A stretch of DNA of 64,000 nt, from assembly GCF_027570195.1 (NCBI RefSeq), contig NZ_JAKMUZ010000001.1:62001-126000 (forward strand). The letters are read 5' to 3'. The notes below the pieces were generated by a model, which was not told where the DNA came from, searched no databases, and worked only from the letters and a program-made list of their open reading frames with translations. Below, one piece after another: positions 28,709 through 35,416 of this stretch. The first letter of the stretch is position 1. Every line of letters begins with the position of its first letter. The DNA is from Corynebacterium yonathiae. Its GTDB lineage: Bacteria > Actinomycetota > Actinomycetes > Mycobacteriales > Mycobacteriaceae. Position numbers and translations under genes: made by a program.

Positions 28709-29544
28709 AGCAAATCAGACTTGCTCAATTCAGGTGTTGTGACGAAGTCTACGAGCCGCTCCACCGCGCCAATCAGGCTGGAGTCGAGATCGCGGAAAGA
28801 ATGCACGGCGTTATATACATGTCGCCACCCGTCTTTCGGGTCACTCCACCCCACGCGGCGGCAAATGCCGGTCTTCCAATCTTCGCCATACGGTACTTCT
28901 GGCCATGCGCGCAAGCCAACGCGCTGCGGTTTCACCGCTGCCCAAATATCGATGAATGGATGTCCAGTAACTAGGACATGCTCCCCCACGGCTTCCGTCA
29001 ACCGGGTTTCCTTGGAACCTTGGACGAGGTGATCCGCCAAAACTCCGACCCTGCGACCAGGCCCGGGCTGAAATTCCGCCAGGCGTTCTTCCAAGTTGTC
29101 TAGGCCTTCAAGGTATTCCACCACTACGCCTTCCACGCGCAGGTCGTGGCCCCATACCTTTTCCACAATGGCGGCGTCGTGCACGCCTTCAACCCAAATG
29201 CGCGATGGCGCGGCGACCTTGGCCTCCACGTTTTCAACACGTCGCGAACCAGAGTTGGTTTTACGGGGTGCCTGCTTTTCGACGTACCGGGTAAGCGTCA
29301 CCGGCTTACCCTCCACCAAGAAACCACCCTTAACCAGATTGAAGACGCGCTCCACCCCGTGGCGATCCTCAAGGCGTACCACCTCGCCGAAAACGGTTTT
29401 GTCCACCCCCATGACAGCCCCTACAAAATCATCGCCACGCACTTCTACTACCATTCCGGGCTCAGCAGGTACTTCAGGGTATTGCCGCGGCTTCGACCGC
29501 GAGTGGCCAGCAAAAATGTCTCCGCCATAAGGATCAAAACTCAT
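28705..29544 (-). CDS. DUF3097 family protein
   Basis: Conserved actinobacterial protein of unknown function, 279 aa, cytosolic. Features typical of the family: an N-terminal small beta domain (GMVVEVRGDDFVGAVMGVD), then a TOPRIM-like stretch IWVEGVHDAAIVEKVWG and VGVLADHLVQGSKE, then a HPFIDIWAAVKP segment. The E and D-x-H arrangement resembles TOPRIM metal ligands, suggesting nucleic-acid or nucleotide chemistry, which is inference. The ATG at 29544 has TAGACT 8 nt upstream (leaderless). Confidence 0.75.
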   Translation of the reverse strand: MSFDPYGGDIFAGHSRSKPRQYPEVPAEPGMVVEVRGDDFVGAVMGVDKTVFGEVVRLEDRHGVERVFNLVKGGFLVEGKPVTLTRYVEKQAPRKTNSGSRRVENVEAKVAAPSRIWVEGVHDAAIVEKVWGHDLRVEGVVVEYLEGLDNLEERLAEFQPGPGRRVGVLADHLVQGSKETRLTEAVGEHVLVTGHPFIDIWAAVKPQRVGLRAWPEVPYGEDWKTGICRRVGWSDPKDGWRHVYNAVHSFRDLDSSLIGAVERLVDFVTTPELSKSDLL

Positions 29545-29577
29545 GGCCCGATAGTCTATCTACTAGACTGGCTCGCC
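29545..29577. promoter_or_regulatory. Back-to-back leaderless promoters, 33 bp between start codons
   Basis: The same -10 box TAGACT occurs on both strands (minus 29558-29553; plus 29564-29569), each exactly 8 nt from its ATG. Any -35 element of one gene must lie inside the coding sequence of the other. Confidence 0.6.
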
Positions 29578-30351
29578 ATGGATATGCGCGCCGAAGTATG
29601 GTCACCTTTACAAAACACTGCTGTCTGGCTGGGGTCATGGCTGTGGGGACACGAATCCACCGATGATTTATTGGATGCGCTCACTGAACTAGGCGGGCGT
29701 CCGGAGGGCGTGGACGAAGCTCCGTTCGCCGATGTGCTGGCGCTACTGCGCGCAGAGACCGCCGAACTTACCGCCGAGCGCGGTAGAGGCGCCGAGCCCA
29801 TTGTGCGCCTTGCGCTTTCCGGGCCAGGAGAGCCTCCTTCCTTACCCGCAGGATCGGAGTCCTATCACGCAGCTGTTCAAAGTTCTGCCGGGGCAATCAT
29901 AGTTCGCACCAATGATCCCTTGCGAAACTTGGCTCTCATTCCCCACATTCGCCACAGCCATACGGCCTGGCAAGTGGTCGTCGAAAAGCAGCAGCTGCCT
30001 GCGCCAGCCTGGCTTAGTCCCGGCGAAGCCGATGCCCTCCTCGCCCAAGCAACTAATGAGTCCGCGGACCTCATCGCCTCAACCGGATATAGCACTGAAG
30101 CATTGCCCAACCCTCGTCTCACCGTGGGAACACTCAGCGACTTCTATGACACGCCCGGTCTTCCCCCATCGACGCCGGCACGCGCAGCCAAACTTTTTGC
30201 CCGCGCCGACCGAGTAGCCGCAATCATCGAAACGGTTACCGACCGCATCAATGATCACAGCCTCGACCCGCAATTGCTCCGCCTCTGGCGCCACATCCGC
30301 CAGGCCCGCATGACGGGCGTGTCTTATGCCCTAGGAGAATTTGCGCGTTAA
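29578..30351 (+). CDS. Uncharacterised protein
   Basis: Not recognised. 257 aa, soluble, with no signal peptide, membrane segment or known motif visible. The N-terminal third ([18 protein letters not shown]) is followed by an acidic helical stretch; the middle has [19 protein letters not shown], the C-terminus is helical and basic. The open frame extends upstream antisense to the DUF3097 gene, but the TAGACT box 8 nt before the ATG at 29578 marks the likely start. The 3' end overlaps the hemH stop on the other strand by 4 bp. Confidence 0.72.
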   Translation: MDMRAEVWSPLQNTAVWLGSWLWGHESTDDLLDALTELGGRPEGVDEAPFADVLALLRAETAELTAERGRGAEPIVRLALSGPGEPPSLPAGSESYHAAVQSSAGAIIVRTNDPLRNLALIPHIRHSHTAWQVVVEKQQLPAPAWLSPGEADALLAQATNESADLIASTGYSTEALPNPRLTVGTLSDFYDTPGLPPSTPARAAKLFARADRVAAIIETVTDRINDHSLDPQLLRLWRHIRQARMTGVSYALGEFAR

Positions 30352-31421
30352 CGGTTCCAAATATCGCAACACCCCGCCGCACATGGCGCGCCATTGACCG
30401 TGCATCCTTGGACGGTAACCTGACCACTAAGCTCCCAGTCGCGGCCCTCCTCCAACTCTTCCACAAGATCGACCACCATCTCCGCAAAGCGCGGGGTCGG
30501 GCCTGCGGTACGGGTGCGCAGGACCTTGACACCCATTTCATCCGCTGCCTTTCGTAGCTCCGAATCAAGGTCCCAAATAACCTCCATATGGTCGGAGATG
30601 AAACCAATTGGGCATACCACCACCGTGTCGATGCCCTCCTTGCGGTGGATATCCGTGGTGTGGTCAACAATGTCTGGTTCTAGCCACGGAGTGCGTGGAT
30701 TGCCTGAGCGAGACTGCCAGACAAGATCATAATCAGAAATGCCTGCCTGCAACGCCACCAACCTAGCTGCCTCTGCCACCTGGCGGGAGTAAAGGTTCTT
30801 ATCACCTTCCGCGCCGCCTACGTTATCGTGCGCAACGGGAACCGAATGGGCGGTAAATAGTAGGCGCGAAGTTTCATCCTTATCTTCCGGAACCTGATCC
30901 CAGACCTCTGTTACGGCAGCGGCCATTTCGGCCACAAATTTCGGATGATCAAAGAACTGGCGAATCTTGGTGAATTCAATCTCCGGCAGGCCCTGCTGCG
31001 CCAGATGCTCGCGCATGCGTTGAATATCCTCGTCATATTGCCGGCACGCGGAGTACCCACCCCATGCGGAAGTTGCGAAGACAGCTACCTTGCGAACCCC
31101 GTCCTGAGACATCTTCTCCACAGTCTCACTGGCAAAAGGGTGCCAATTTCGGTTACCAAAGTAGACCGGTAGATTATGTCCGCGTCTTTTCAACTCGTTA
31201 TCAACATGATCGATAATTTCGCGGTTGAGCGCATTGAGCGGACTTACGCCTCCGAAGTGATAATAGTGCTCGCCCACTACTTCAAGCCGTTCGCGAGGAA
31301 TGCCTCGGCCACGGGTAACGTTCTCCAAAAATGGAACGACCTCCTCGTTTCCTTCCGGGCCACCGAAAGAAAGGACGAGGAGGGCGTCAAAGTTTTGGAC
31401 ATTCTGTTGTGCGTCAGTCAT
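30348..31421 (-). CDS. hemH: Coproporphyrin ferrochelatase
   Basis: Inserts iron into coproporphyrin III in the actinobacterial coproporphyrin-dependent heme pathway (also named cpfC). The protein has 357 aa. The N-terminus [15 protein letters not shown] and the active-site region [11 protein letters not shown] (catalytic His) are intact, as is [17 protein letters not shown] with the acidic metal-entry residues. A C-terminal cysteine cluster ([13 protein letters not shown]) agrees with the 2Fe-2S cluster of actinobacterial enzymes. TATTGT ends 7 nt before the ATG. Heme supply here would feed ctaB/ctaA at 58-61 kb. Confidence 0.95.
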   Translation of the reverse strand: MTDAQQNVQNFDALLVLSFGGPEGNEEVVPFLENVTRGRGIPRERLEVVGEHYYHFGGVSPLNALNREIIDHVDNELKRRGHNLPVYFGNRNWHPFASETVEKMSQDGVRKVAVFATSAWGGYSACRQYDEDIQRMREHLAQQGLPEIEFTKIRQFFDHPKFVAEMAAAVTEVWDQVPEDKDETSRLLFTAHSVPVAHDNVGGAEGDKNLYSRQVAEAARLVALQAGISDYDLVWQSRSGNPRTPWLEPDIVDHTTDIHRKEGIDTVVVCPIGFISDHMEVIWDLDSELRKAADEMGVKVLRTRTAGPTPRFAEMVVDLVEELEEGRDWELSGQVTVQGCTVNGAPCAAGCCDIWNR

Positions 31422-31452
31422 GCCCTAAACAATACCAACCGAAAGTTGGAGA

Positions 31453-32907
31453 TTAGAGAAGGCGCACGACGTCGGGAGTAGCGCCACCCCAGCGAACTGG
31501 AACCACTGAAACAGTCTGACCAGACTGCGGCGCTTCAATCATTTGGCCGTCGCCTAGGTAGATAGCTACGTGCTGGTTGCCACCAGGCCCGTAGAAAATA
31601 AGGTCACCACGCTTCGCGTTGTCGCGAGGGACCTTCTTGCCCTGCTGATACTGTGCACCAGTGTAGTGAGGCAGATCCAGGCCAGCTGCCGCATAGGCGT
31701 ACTTCACGAGACCCGAGCAATCGAAACCCGATTGATTGAAATCACCGAAAGAGTCAGCCACTCCGCCGTCTCGAAGCCCGCCAGTAGGACCGTTATTATC
31801 GCCGCCTCCCCAAACATAAGGGACGCCCACCTGAGACTCGGCACGAGCAATAACGGCTTCAATCTGAGTATCGCGCCCAGCATCTGCACCTGTAATGGCT
31901 CCCTCGGACTCCGTTACCTCATCTACTTCAGGAGCGTCAGCGCTCGCAGCAGGTGCAGTATTCGGGCTCCCCAATCCAAGCAAGTCAGATGAGCCTTGCA
32001 TCAGGGTGCGCACATCGTCCTCGTCAACTGCCGCGGCGATATCATTCGCAAGTCCGAGCGCATCATTTACAGAGGATCCAGTTGCAAAGTCGACGTTCTG
32101 GAACGTTGGGGTAGCACCCTGATTGAGGGCGTTTCCAAATTCAGCTTCAGGAGTAGTACCCCCTTGGTTGACAGCCCCTCGGTCTTCCAGATTGTTGGAT
32201 GCGTCCGGGACAGAAGGAGCCTGCGGGGAGCCCTCCCCGACCACTTCATCAGTAAAGGTCTCTGACTTGTCCTGATCGGTCAAGTCCTCAGAGTTGACCA
32301 AGACGGAAGCAGAATCCCCTTGTTCGTCAAGCTCATTAACTTGATTTGGCTTGGAATCAAAGGTGTCCTGTTCAGAGAGCTGAAAGCCGCTTCCATTCGC
32401 CGCTAGAGATTCCGCCCCCTGCTGGCGAGCAAAAGTTGCCTCCGCAAACCTTTGGGTAGCGTTCAGTCGCGCTTCGTTTTGCGCCAGTTCTCGACGCTGT
32501 TGCACCACACGATTCTCGGCATCTCGCTTATCCTTGTTCGCTCGGTCCAACTCGCCTTGCAGGCTAGCAAGGTACTCCTCATTCGCCCCAGGTTCGCCGC
32601 TTACTTGTTCTATTTGGCTGTGGATCTGAGCGATTCGGTTTTCGGCTCCAGCAACATCAGCTTCCGCACGACTTAACTCTTCACGCGAGGTCTCAACAGC
32701 CCCCTGTAGAGAATCGGCGTTGGTAACCGCGCGGTCAATTGCCGCGCGCTCTGAGTCGTGCGCCTGGACTGCACCAGCGTTATACGCTGGTGATTCATCA
32801 GCGCCTGCTGGCGCAACGGTGGAAAGTGTTGATACGGCTGCGGTACCTGCTACTGCAGCAAGGAAAGCGCGAACATGTCGAATGCGCGGAAGGCGAATGG
32901 TGGCCAC
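31453..32907 (-). CDS. Secreted NlpC/P60 peptidoglycan endopeptidase (RipA/NlpC-like)
   Basis: Extracellular peptidoglycan hydrolase cleaving stem peptides. The GTG at 32907 has AGGAG seven bases upstream; 484 aa. A signal peptide (ARG-rich start, AFLAAVAGTAAVSTLS, cleavage after PAGA near residue 36) is followed by a long coiled coil (about 50-150), an acidic, low-complexity linker (about 170-340) and a C-terminal NlpC/P60 domain (about 350-484). The catalytic Cys is in DCSGLV (C397), the His in QHVAIYLG (H446), and the third polar residue is probably Glu in MIEAP. It is the equivalent of C. glutamicum nlpC and mycobacterial ripA, next to an Rv1476-like gene and acn. Upstream lies an unusually long gene-free leader. 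Confidence 0.93.
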   Translation of the reverse strand: MATIRLPRIRHVRAFLAAVAGTAAVSTLSTVAPAGADESPAYNAGAVQAHDSERAAIDRAVTNADSLQGAVETSREELSRAEADVAGAENRIAQIHSQIEQVSGEPGANEEYLASLQGELDRANKDKRDAENRVVQQRRELAQNEARLNATQRFAEATFARQQGAESLAANGSGFQLSEQDTFDSKPNQVNELDEQGDSASVLVNSEDLTDQDKSETFTDEVVGEGSPQAPSVPDASNNLEDRGAVNQGGTTPEAEFGNALNQGATPTFQNVDFATGSSVNDALGLANDIAAAVDEDDVRTLMQGSSDLLGLGSPNTAPAASADAPEVDEVTESEGAITGADAGRDTQIEAVIARAESQVGVPYVWGGGDNNGPTGGLRDGGVADSFGDFNQSGFDCSGLVKYAYAAAGLDLPHYTGAQYQQGKKVPRDNAKRGDLIFYGPGGNQHVAIYLGDGQMIEAPQSGQTVSVVPVRWGGATPDVVRLL

Positions 32908-32943
32908 TGAAATACTCCTAGATTGGACCCACACAGTTCCTTT

Positions 32944-33019
32944 AAGAAGCGCCCATAACAGCTTCCGGACATAGGAATGCCCGGGCTCCCCGCCTGCACA
33001 ATTCGCACAAACGCAGGCG
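32944..33019 (-). promoter_or_regulatory. Three consecutive hairpins in the 5' leader of the NlpC/P60 gene
   Basis: Stem 1: 7 bp, 15-nt loop (33019-32991). Stem 2: 8 bp with one G-U pair and a TCCT tetraloop (32984-32965). Stem 3: GAAGC / GCTTC with a 10-nt loop (32964-32944). They end 36 nt before the GTG, leaving the AGGAG free. A structured leader is inferred; the element class is not identified. Confidence 0.45.
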
Positions 33020-33515
33020 TTATCGCATGCCAGAATAGAGCAACTGGAGATTGCTTCGAGATGATGAAATTAGATACACGAAGCTTTTCTCAAGCGCCCG
33101 TAGACACTAGAGCGGTAGATGATTATGGACTGCCCCAATTGGCTAAGACTTCACTCCGGGCGTGCTCTTTCGGCGGATCGCTCAACAGTCCAGGGACCTT
33201 CTTGCGGTGACTGGAAACCTGACTTCTATCGCACTCCAGCCGGCTGCCCTGAATCGCTACTGTTTCCCCACAACAGCGAAAATCAGACGACTAAAGTTCC
33301 AGCTGGATTGACTAAAGGTCTACTCGTCCAAAATCAACAAGCAAGACCAAAAGGTCTACACATATCCATTGTTCACAGCAAAAATTCCCACGACTGCGAA
33401 GTCCACTTACTCGTTCGCGATATTGGCAACATACGCTCCAGGATGCGTGTTACAACCCAAGATTCCGCATGCCCCGATCACGTCCTATTGCACTGAGCGC
33501 CGTGAGAACTGCTCT

Positions 33516-33744
33516 ACGGGTTCTGGCATGTCTCGCCGCGGCGCCGACTGGCCTTGCTAAAAGGTCTAGCCTTTCAACAATCCTGAGCCGTCGAGGGCAA
33601 GCAGCCACAAACCATGAACAGGCCACACGAAACTGGCCCTGGCGGAGTGATTCGGCGTTCCTAGACCCAAACCCTATGGACCTATCCGTGCGCCCCTTTC
33701 GCGGTTAAGAGCTTTGCGCTCTGCCCGATTGAAAGATTCGCCCC
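33516..33744 (-). promoter_or_regulatory. Possible divergent c-di-AMP (ydaO/yuaA-type) riboswitch
   Basis: On the minus strand GGGGCGAATC (33744-33735) and GCCGAATC (33656-33649) occur 80 nt apart, like the two conserved GAATC-containing blocks of ydaO aptamers; GAACCCGT follows at 33523. A leader riboswitch of this class is reported for the nlpC gene of C. glutamicum. Against it: the usual GGGGGA(A/C)CC block and the CAGCTAACC block are not found, and it lies about 600 nt from the start codon. Weak candidate. Confidence 0.28.
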
Positions 33745-34070
33745 AAAATTTCCACACGGTGGAGTTCTAATGAACCCGTCTCACCTCATAAACGGAAGGT
33801 GGGTTGATGTTTATTTTTTCGAACATTGCAATCGCTCAAGTTCTTCACCTGCGTCCCCAATCACGTTCGATTGAGCCCGGTTCATTGACTCCCAAGAACG
33901 GCCACTCGAAGTTTCCTCATTCGCTCGAGGCGTGCTTCCCCACATACCCGTGCGAGTTCTCTCGTGACAGTCAAGGCTAAGCCCATGAACCCAGGACGCA
34001 AGAAATGTCTCCTGAGTCGACAACCGAACCATACGTCACGACACGCCCGCTTCGCACAATTTTCCCGCAA

Positions 34071-34104
34071 TTCACGTGAGTCAAGTTGGTTCACATGACT
34101 CAAC
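34071..34104. repeat. Tandem 14-bp direct repeat (TTCACRTGASTCAA), 19-bp period
   Basis: TTCACGTGAGTCAA at 34071-34084 and TTCACATGACTCAA at 34090-34103, two differences, 5-bp spacer GTTGG. The spacing is close to two helical turns, as for paired operator half-sites. Confidence 0.6.
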
Positions 34105-34130
34105 ATGAGCACCTAACCTGCGATGATTTT

Positions 34131-34162
34131 GTTACCAACCCGTTATTGTGACTTTAATCACT
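34131..34162 (-). promoter_or_regulatory. Candidate GlxR site next to an MtrA-like direct repeat
   Basis: TGTGACTTTAATCACT (34147-34162) matches the GlxR consensus TGTGA-N6-TCACA at all but the last base. Immediately beside it, GTTAC-N6-GTTAT (plus-strand view, 34131-34146) resembles the GTnAC-N6-GTnAC MtrA box described in Streptomyces. On the minus strand TTGGTA, a 17-nt spacer and TAGGTG follow (about 34137-34109) and could be the promoter. C. glutamicum nlpC is known to be MtrA-repressed, which fits. Confidence 0.42.
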
Positions 34163-34586
34163 ACTTGATTCAATTGTCCACCTTTCAAACCGGTCCCCCT
34201 TTGGTTGATATGGAAGCAGGCCGACTACTCCCCTACCCCGAGTCAACCCCTAAGAGTTTACTTTGCCCCCTCCCCTGCCCTCCTCACACTTTTCAATGAC
34301 ACTCCAGAGCGCGTCGCCACCAGATACGACCCCCTGTTACGTCATTCAACCTTGAGTTGATTCCACCGCTCCGATAGATCATCGAGACGGCATTTTGTTC
34401 GTCATCGCCTGGTGCCCCTTGCTCACCCCTAGAGATCATTAAGCAAGTGTCCTCCCCCGCACCCAAGGCCGGTTCGCAATGTTTTAGCTTTTACTCTGAA
34501 ACTTTCTCGAACAAACCTATTTACCTACCCCCCTTGTTCAAGAGGCGATACTTGAAACTTCGAATCCTGATTTCTGCCTCGCGGCA

Positions 34587-34610
34587 CCCCCACCTTTGAT
34601 GCCCAGGGGG
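34587..34610 (-). terminator. Possible terminator after the Rv1476-like gene
   Basis: CCCCC / GGGGG arms with a 14-nt loop, 21 nt after the stop codon at 34631. There is no T-tract on the minus strand, so assignment is weak. Confidence 0.35.
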
Positions 34611-34630
34611 CTCACTTACGCCCCTTCAGG

Positions 34631-35089
34631 CTAGTGTCGGCTTGCCACCATGAAAGAATTAATCAAGACGAACACAGCAATCACAGCCACCGTTCCCACG
34701 ACCGTGGTCACCGGAAAGCTGATTTGGTCTAGTCCCCCGTAGTACTCAGTTACTAGGTCCACCTGGTTAAGTCCAGGCGCCAGTTGCGTCTGCACCGACT
34801 CAATGTCGGCTCGACTATAAGTATCACTAACCGAAGAGACATGTTGTGGGGTCTGAACAATGACCGTGTTCAGGCCCGTTGCTTCTTGAAGCTCTTGGGC
34901 AATATCACGAACGTCGGGTGCCCGAACATCCATCACATCGACCACGGCCACGCCGTCGCCGCCCCGCAACCCGTTGCTCACATCCGCATTGAGGGAGACA
35001 TCGTGACTAAGCGCCGGGGCGGTGTAGGCCACGCCATCCTCTTCGAGCTGATCCGCCAAGTCAGATATATCTACCCCTGCGGGAACCAT
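34631..35089 (-). CDS. Rv1476-family membrane protein (DUF6676)
   Basis: 152 aa. A soluble domain (DISDLADQLEEDGVAY to about residue 120), rich in acidic residues, precedes a single C-terminal membrane helix (VTTVVGTVAVIAVFVLINSF), so it is probably tail-anchored with the domain in the cytoplasm or as a type-I topology. The identity rests on order: in M. tuberculosis Rv1476 lies between acn (Rv1475c) and ripA (Rv1477). The ATG at 35089 is preceded by AAAGGA and a TATATAT/TAGGGT promoter-like region. Function unknown; linkage suggests an envelope role. Confidence 0.75.
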   Translation of the reverse strand: MVPAGVDISDLADQLEEDGVAYTAPALSHDVSLNADVSNGLRGGDGVAVVDVMDVRAPDVRDIAQELQEATGLNTVIVQTPQHVSSVSDTYSRADIESVQTQLAPGLNQVDLVTEYYGGLDQISFPVTTVVGTVAVIAVFVLINSFMVASRH

Positions 35090-35191
35090 GCGAATCCTTT
35101 CCTTATATATAGGACCCTAAACTTCTACTCCCCCAAGATACGGGCAGCTTGAGGGAACTCACTCCCTCAACTCGCCGGATTTTGCGAAAAG

Positions 35192-35221
35192 GTGAAAACA
35201 GAACGCTTGTACTGTTACAAT
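35192..35221 (+). promoter_or_regulatory. Promoter of acn
   Basis: GTGAAA (35192-35197), 18-nt spacer, TACAAT (35216-35221). The expected transcription start is about 190 nt before the acn start codon. The AcnR operator fills the spacer. The 327-bp gap between the Rv1476-like gene and acn contains this, the divergent promoter, and nothing else recognised. Confidence 0.6.
35199..35214. promoter_or_regulatory. AcnR operator
   Basis: CAGAACGCTTGTACTG matches the published C. glutamicum AcnR motif CAGNACnnncGTACTG at every conserved base except the lower-case c. It lies directly upstream of the -10 box of acn, as expected for a repressor. Confidence 0.8.
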
Positions 35222-35416
35222 GGCAGCGACCGAAGGTTTTAGCCTCTACAATATCTAGGTGAACCATCGCGTTCTTTGTCGCCTTCAACGCTGCGGGCCC
35301 CATGGTCGCGTCCCGTCACAATAGTGACCGCCGGCGCAGAGCACCGCCCCGTAGTGACGACAGACGACGAGTACCAAACAGAACACACTGTTTATCAACA
35401 AGGAATGGAGCTCCCT

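Larger units (their letters stand above)
32908..34630. other. 1.7-kb region without a gene, probable regulatory leader of the NlpC/P60 gene
   Basis: No reading frame on either strand shows protein-family character or good codon usage; the longest is 125 codons and looks random. In related genomes the Rv1476-like gene and the hydrolase gene are close neighbours, so the spacing is unusual. Minus-strand hairpins close to the hydrolase start: CGCCTGC / GCAGGCG (33019-32991), CCGGGCAT / ATGTCCGG (32984-32965) and GGAAGC / GCTTCT (32964-32944). Further upstream are partial c-di-AMP-riboswitch motifs, a tandem repeat, and GlxR-like and MtrA-like sites, listed separately. Confidence 0.6.

Noticed and set aside
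29146..29577. In-frame upstream extension of the 257-aa gene
   Set aside because: Antisense to DUF3097. The promoter box at 29564-29569 and the ATG at 29578 give a better start.
33119..33496. A 125-codon frame in the gene-free region
   Set aside because: Random composition, no ribosome-binding site, no homology recognised, and overlapping frames of similar size exist.
34100..34120. DtxR box (CACCTAACCTG) in the gene-free region
   Set aside because: Only one half of the DtxR consensus is present, with no matching second half.
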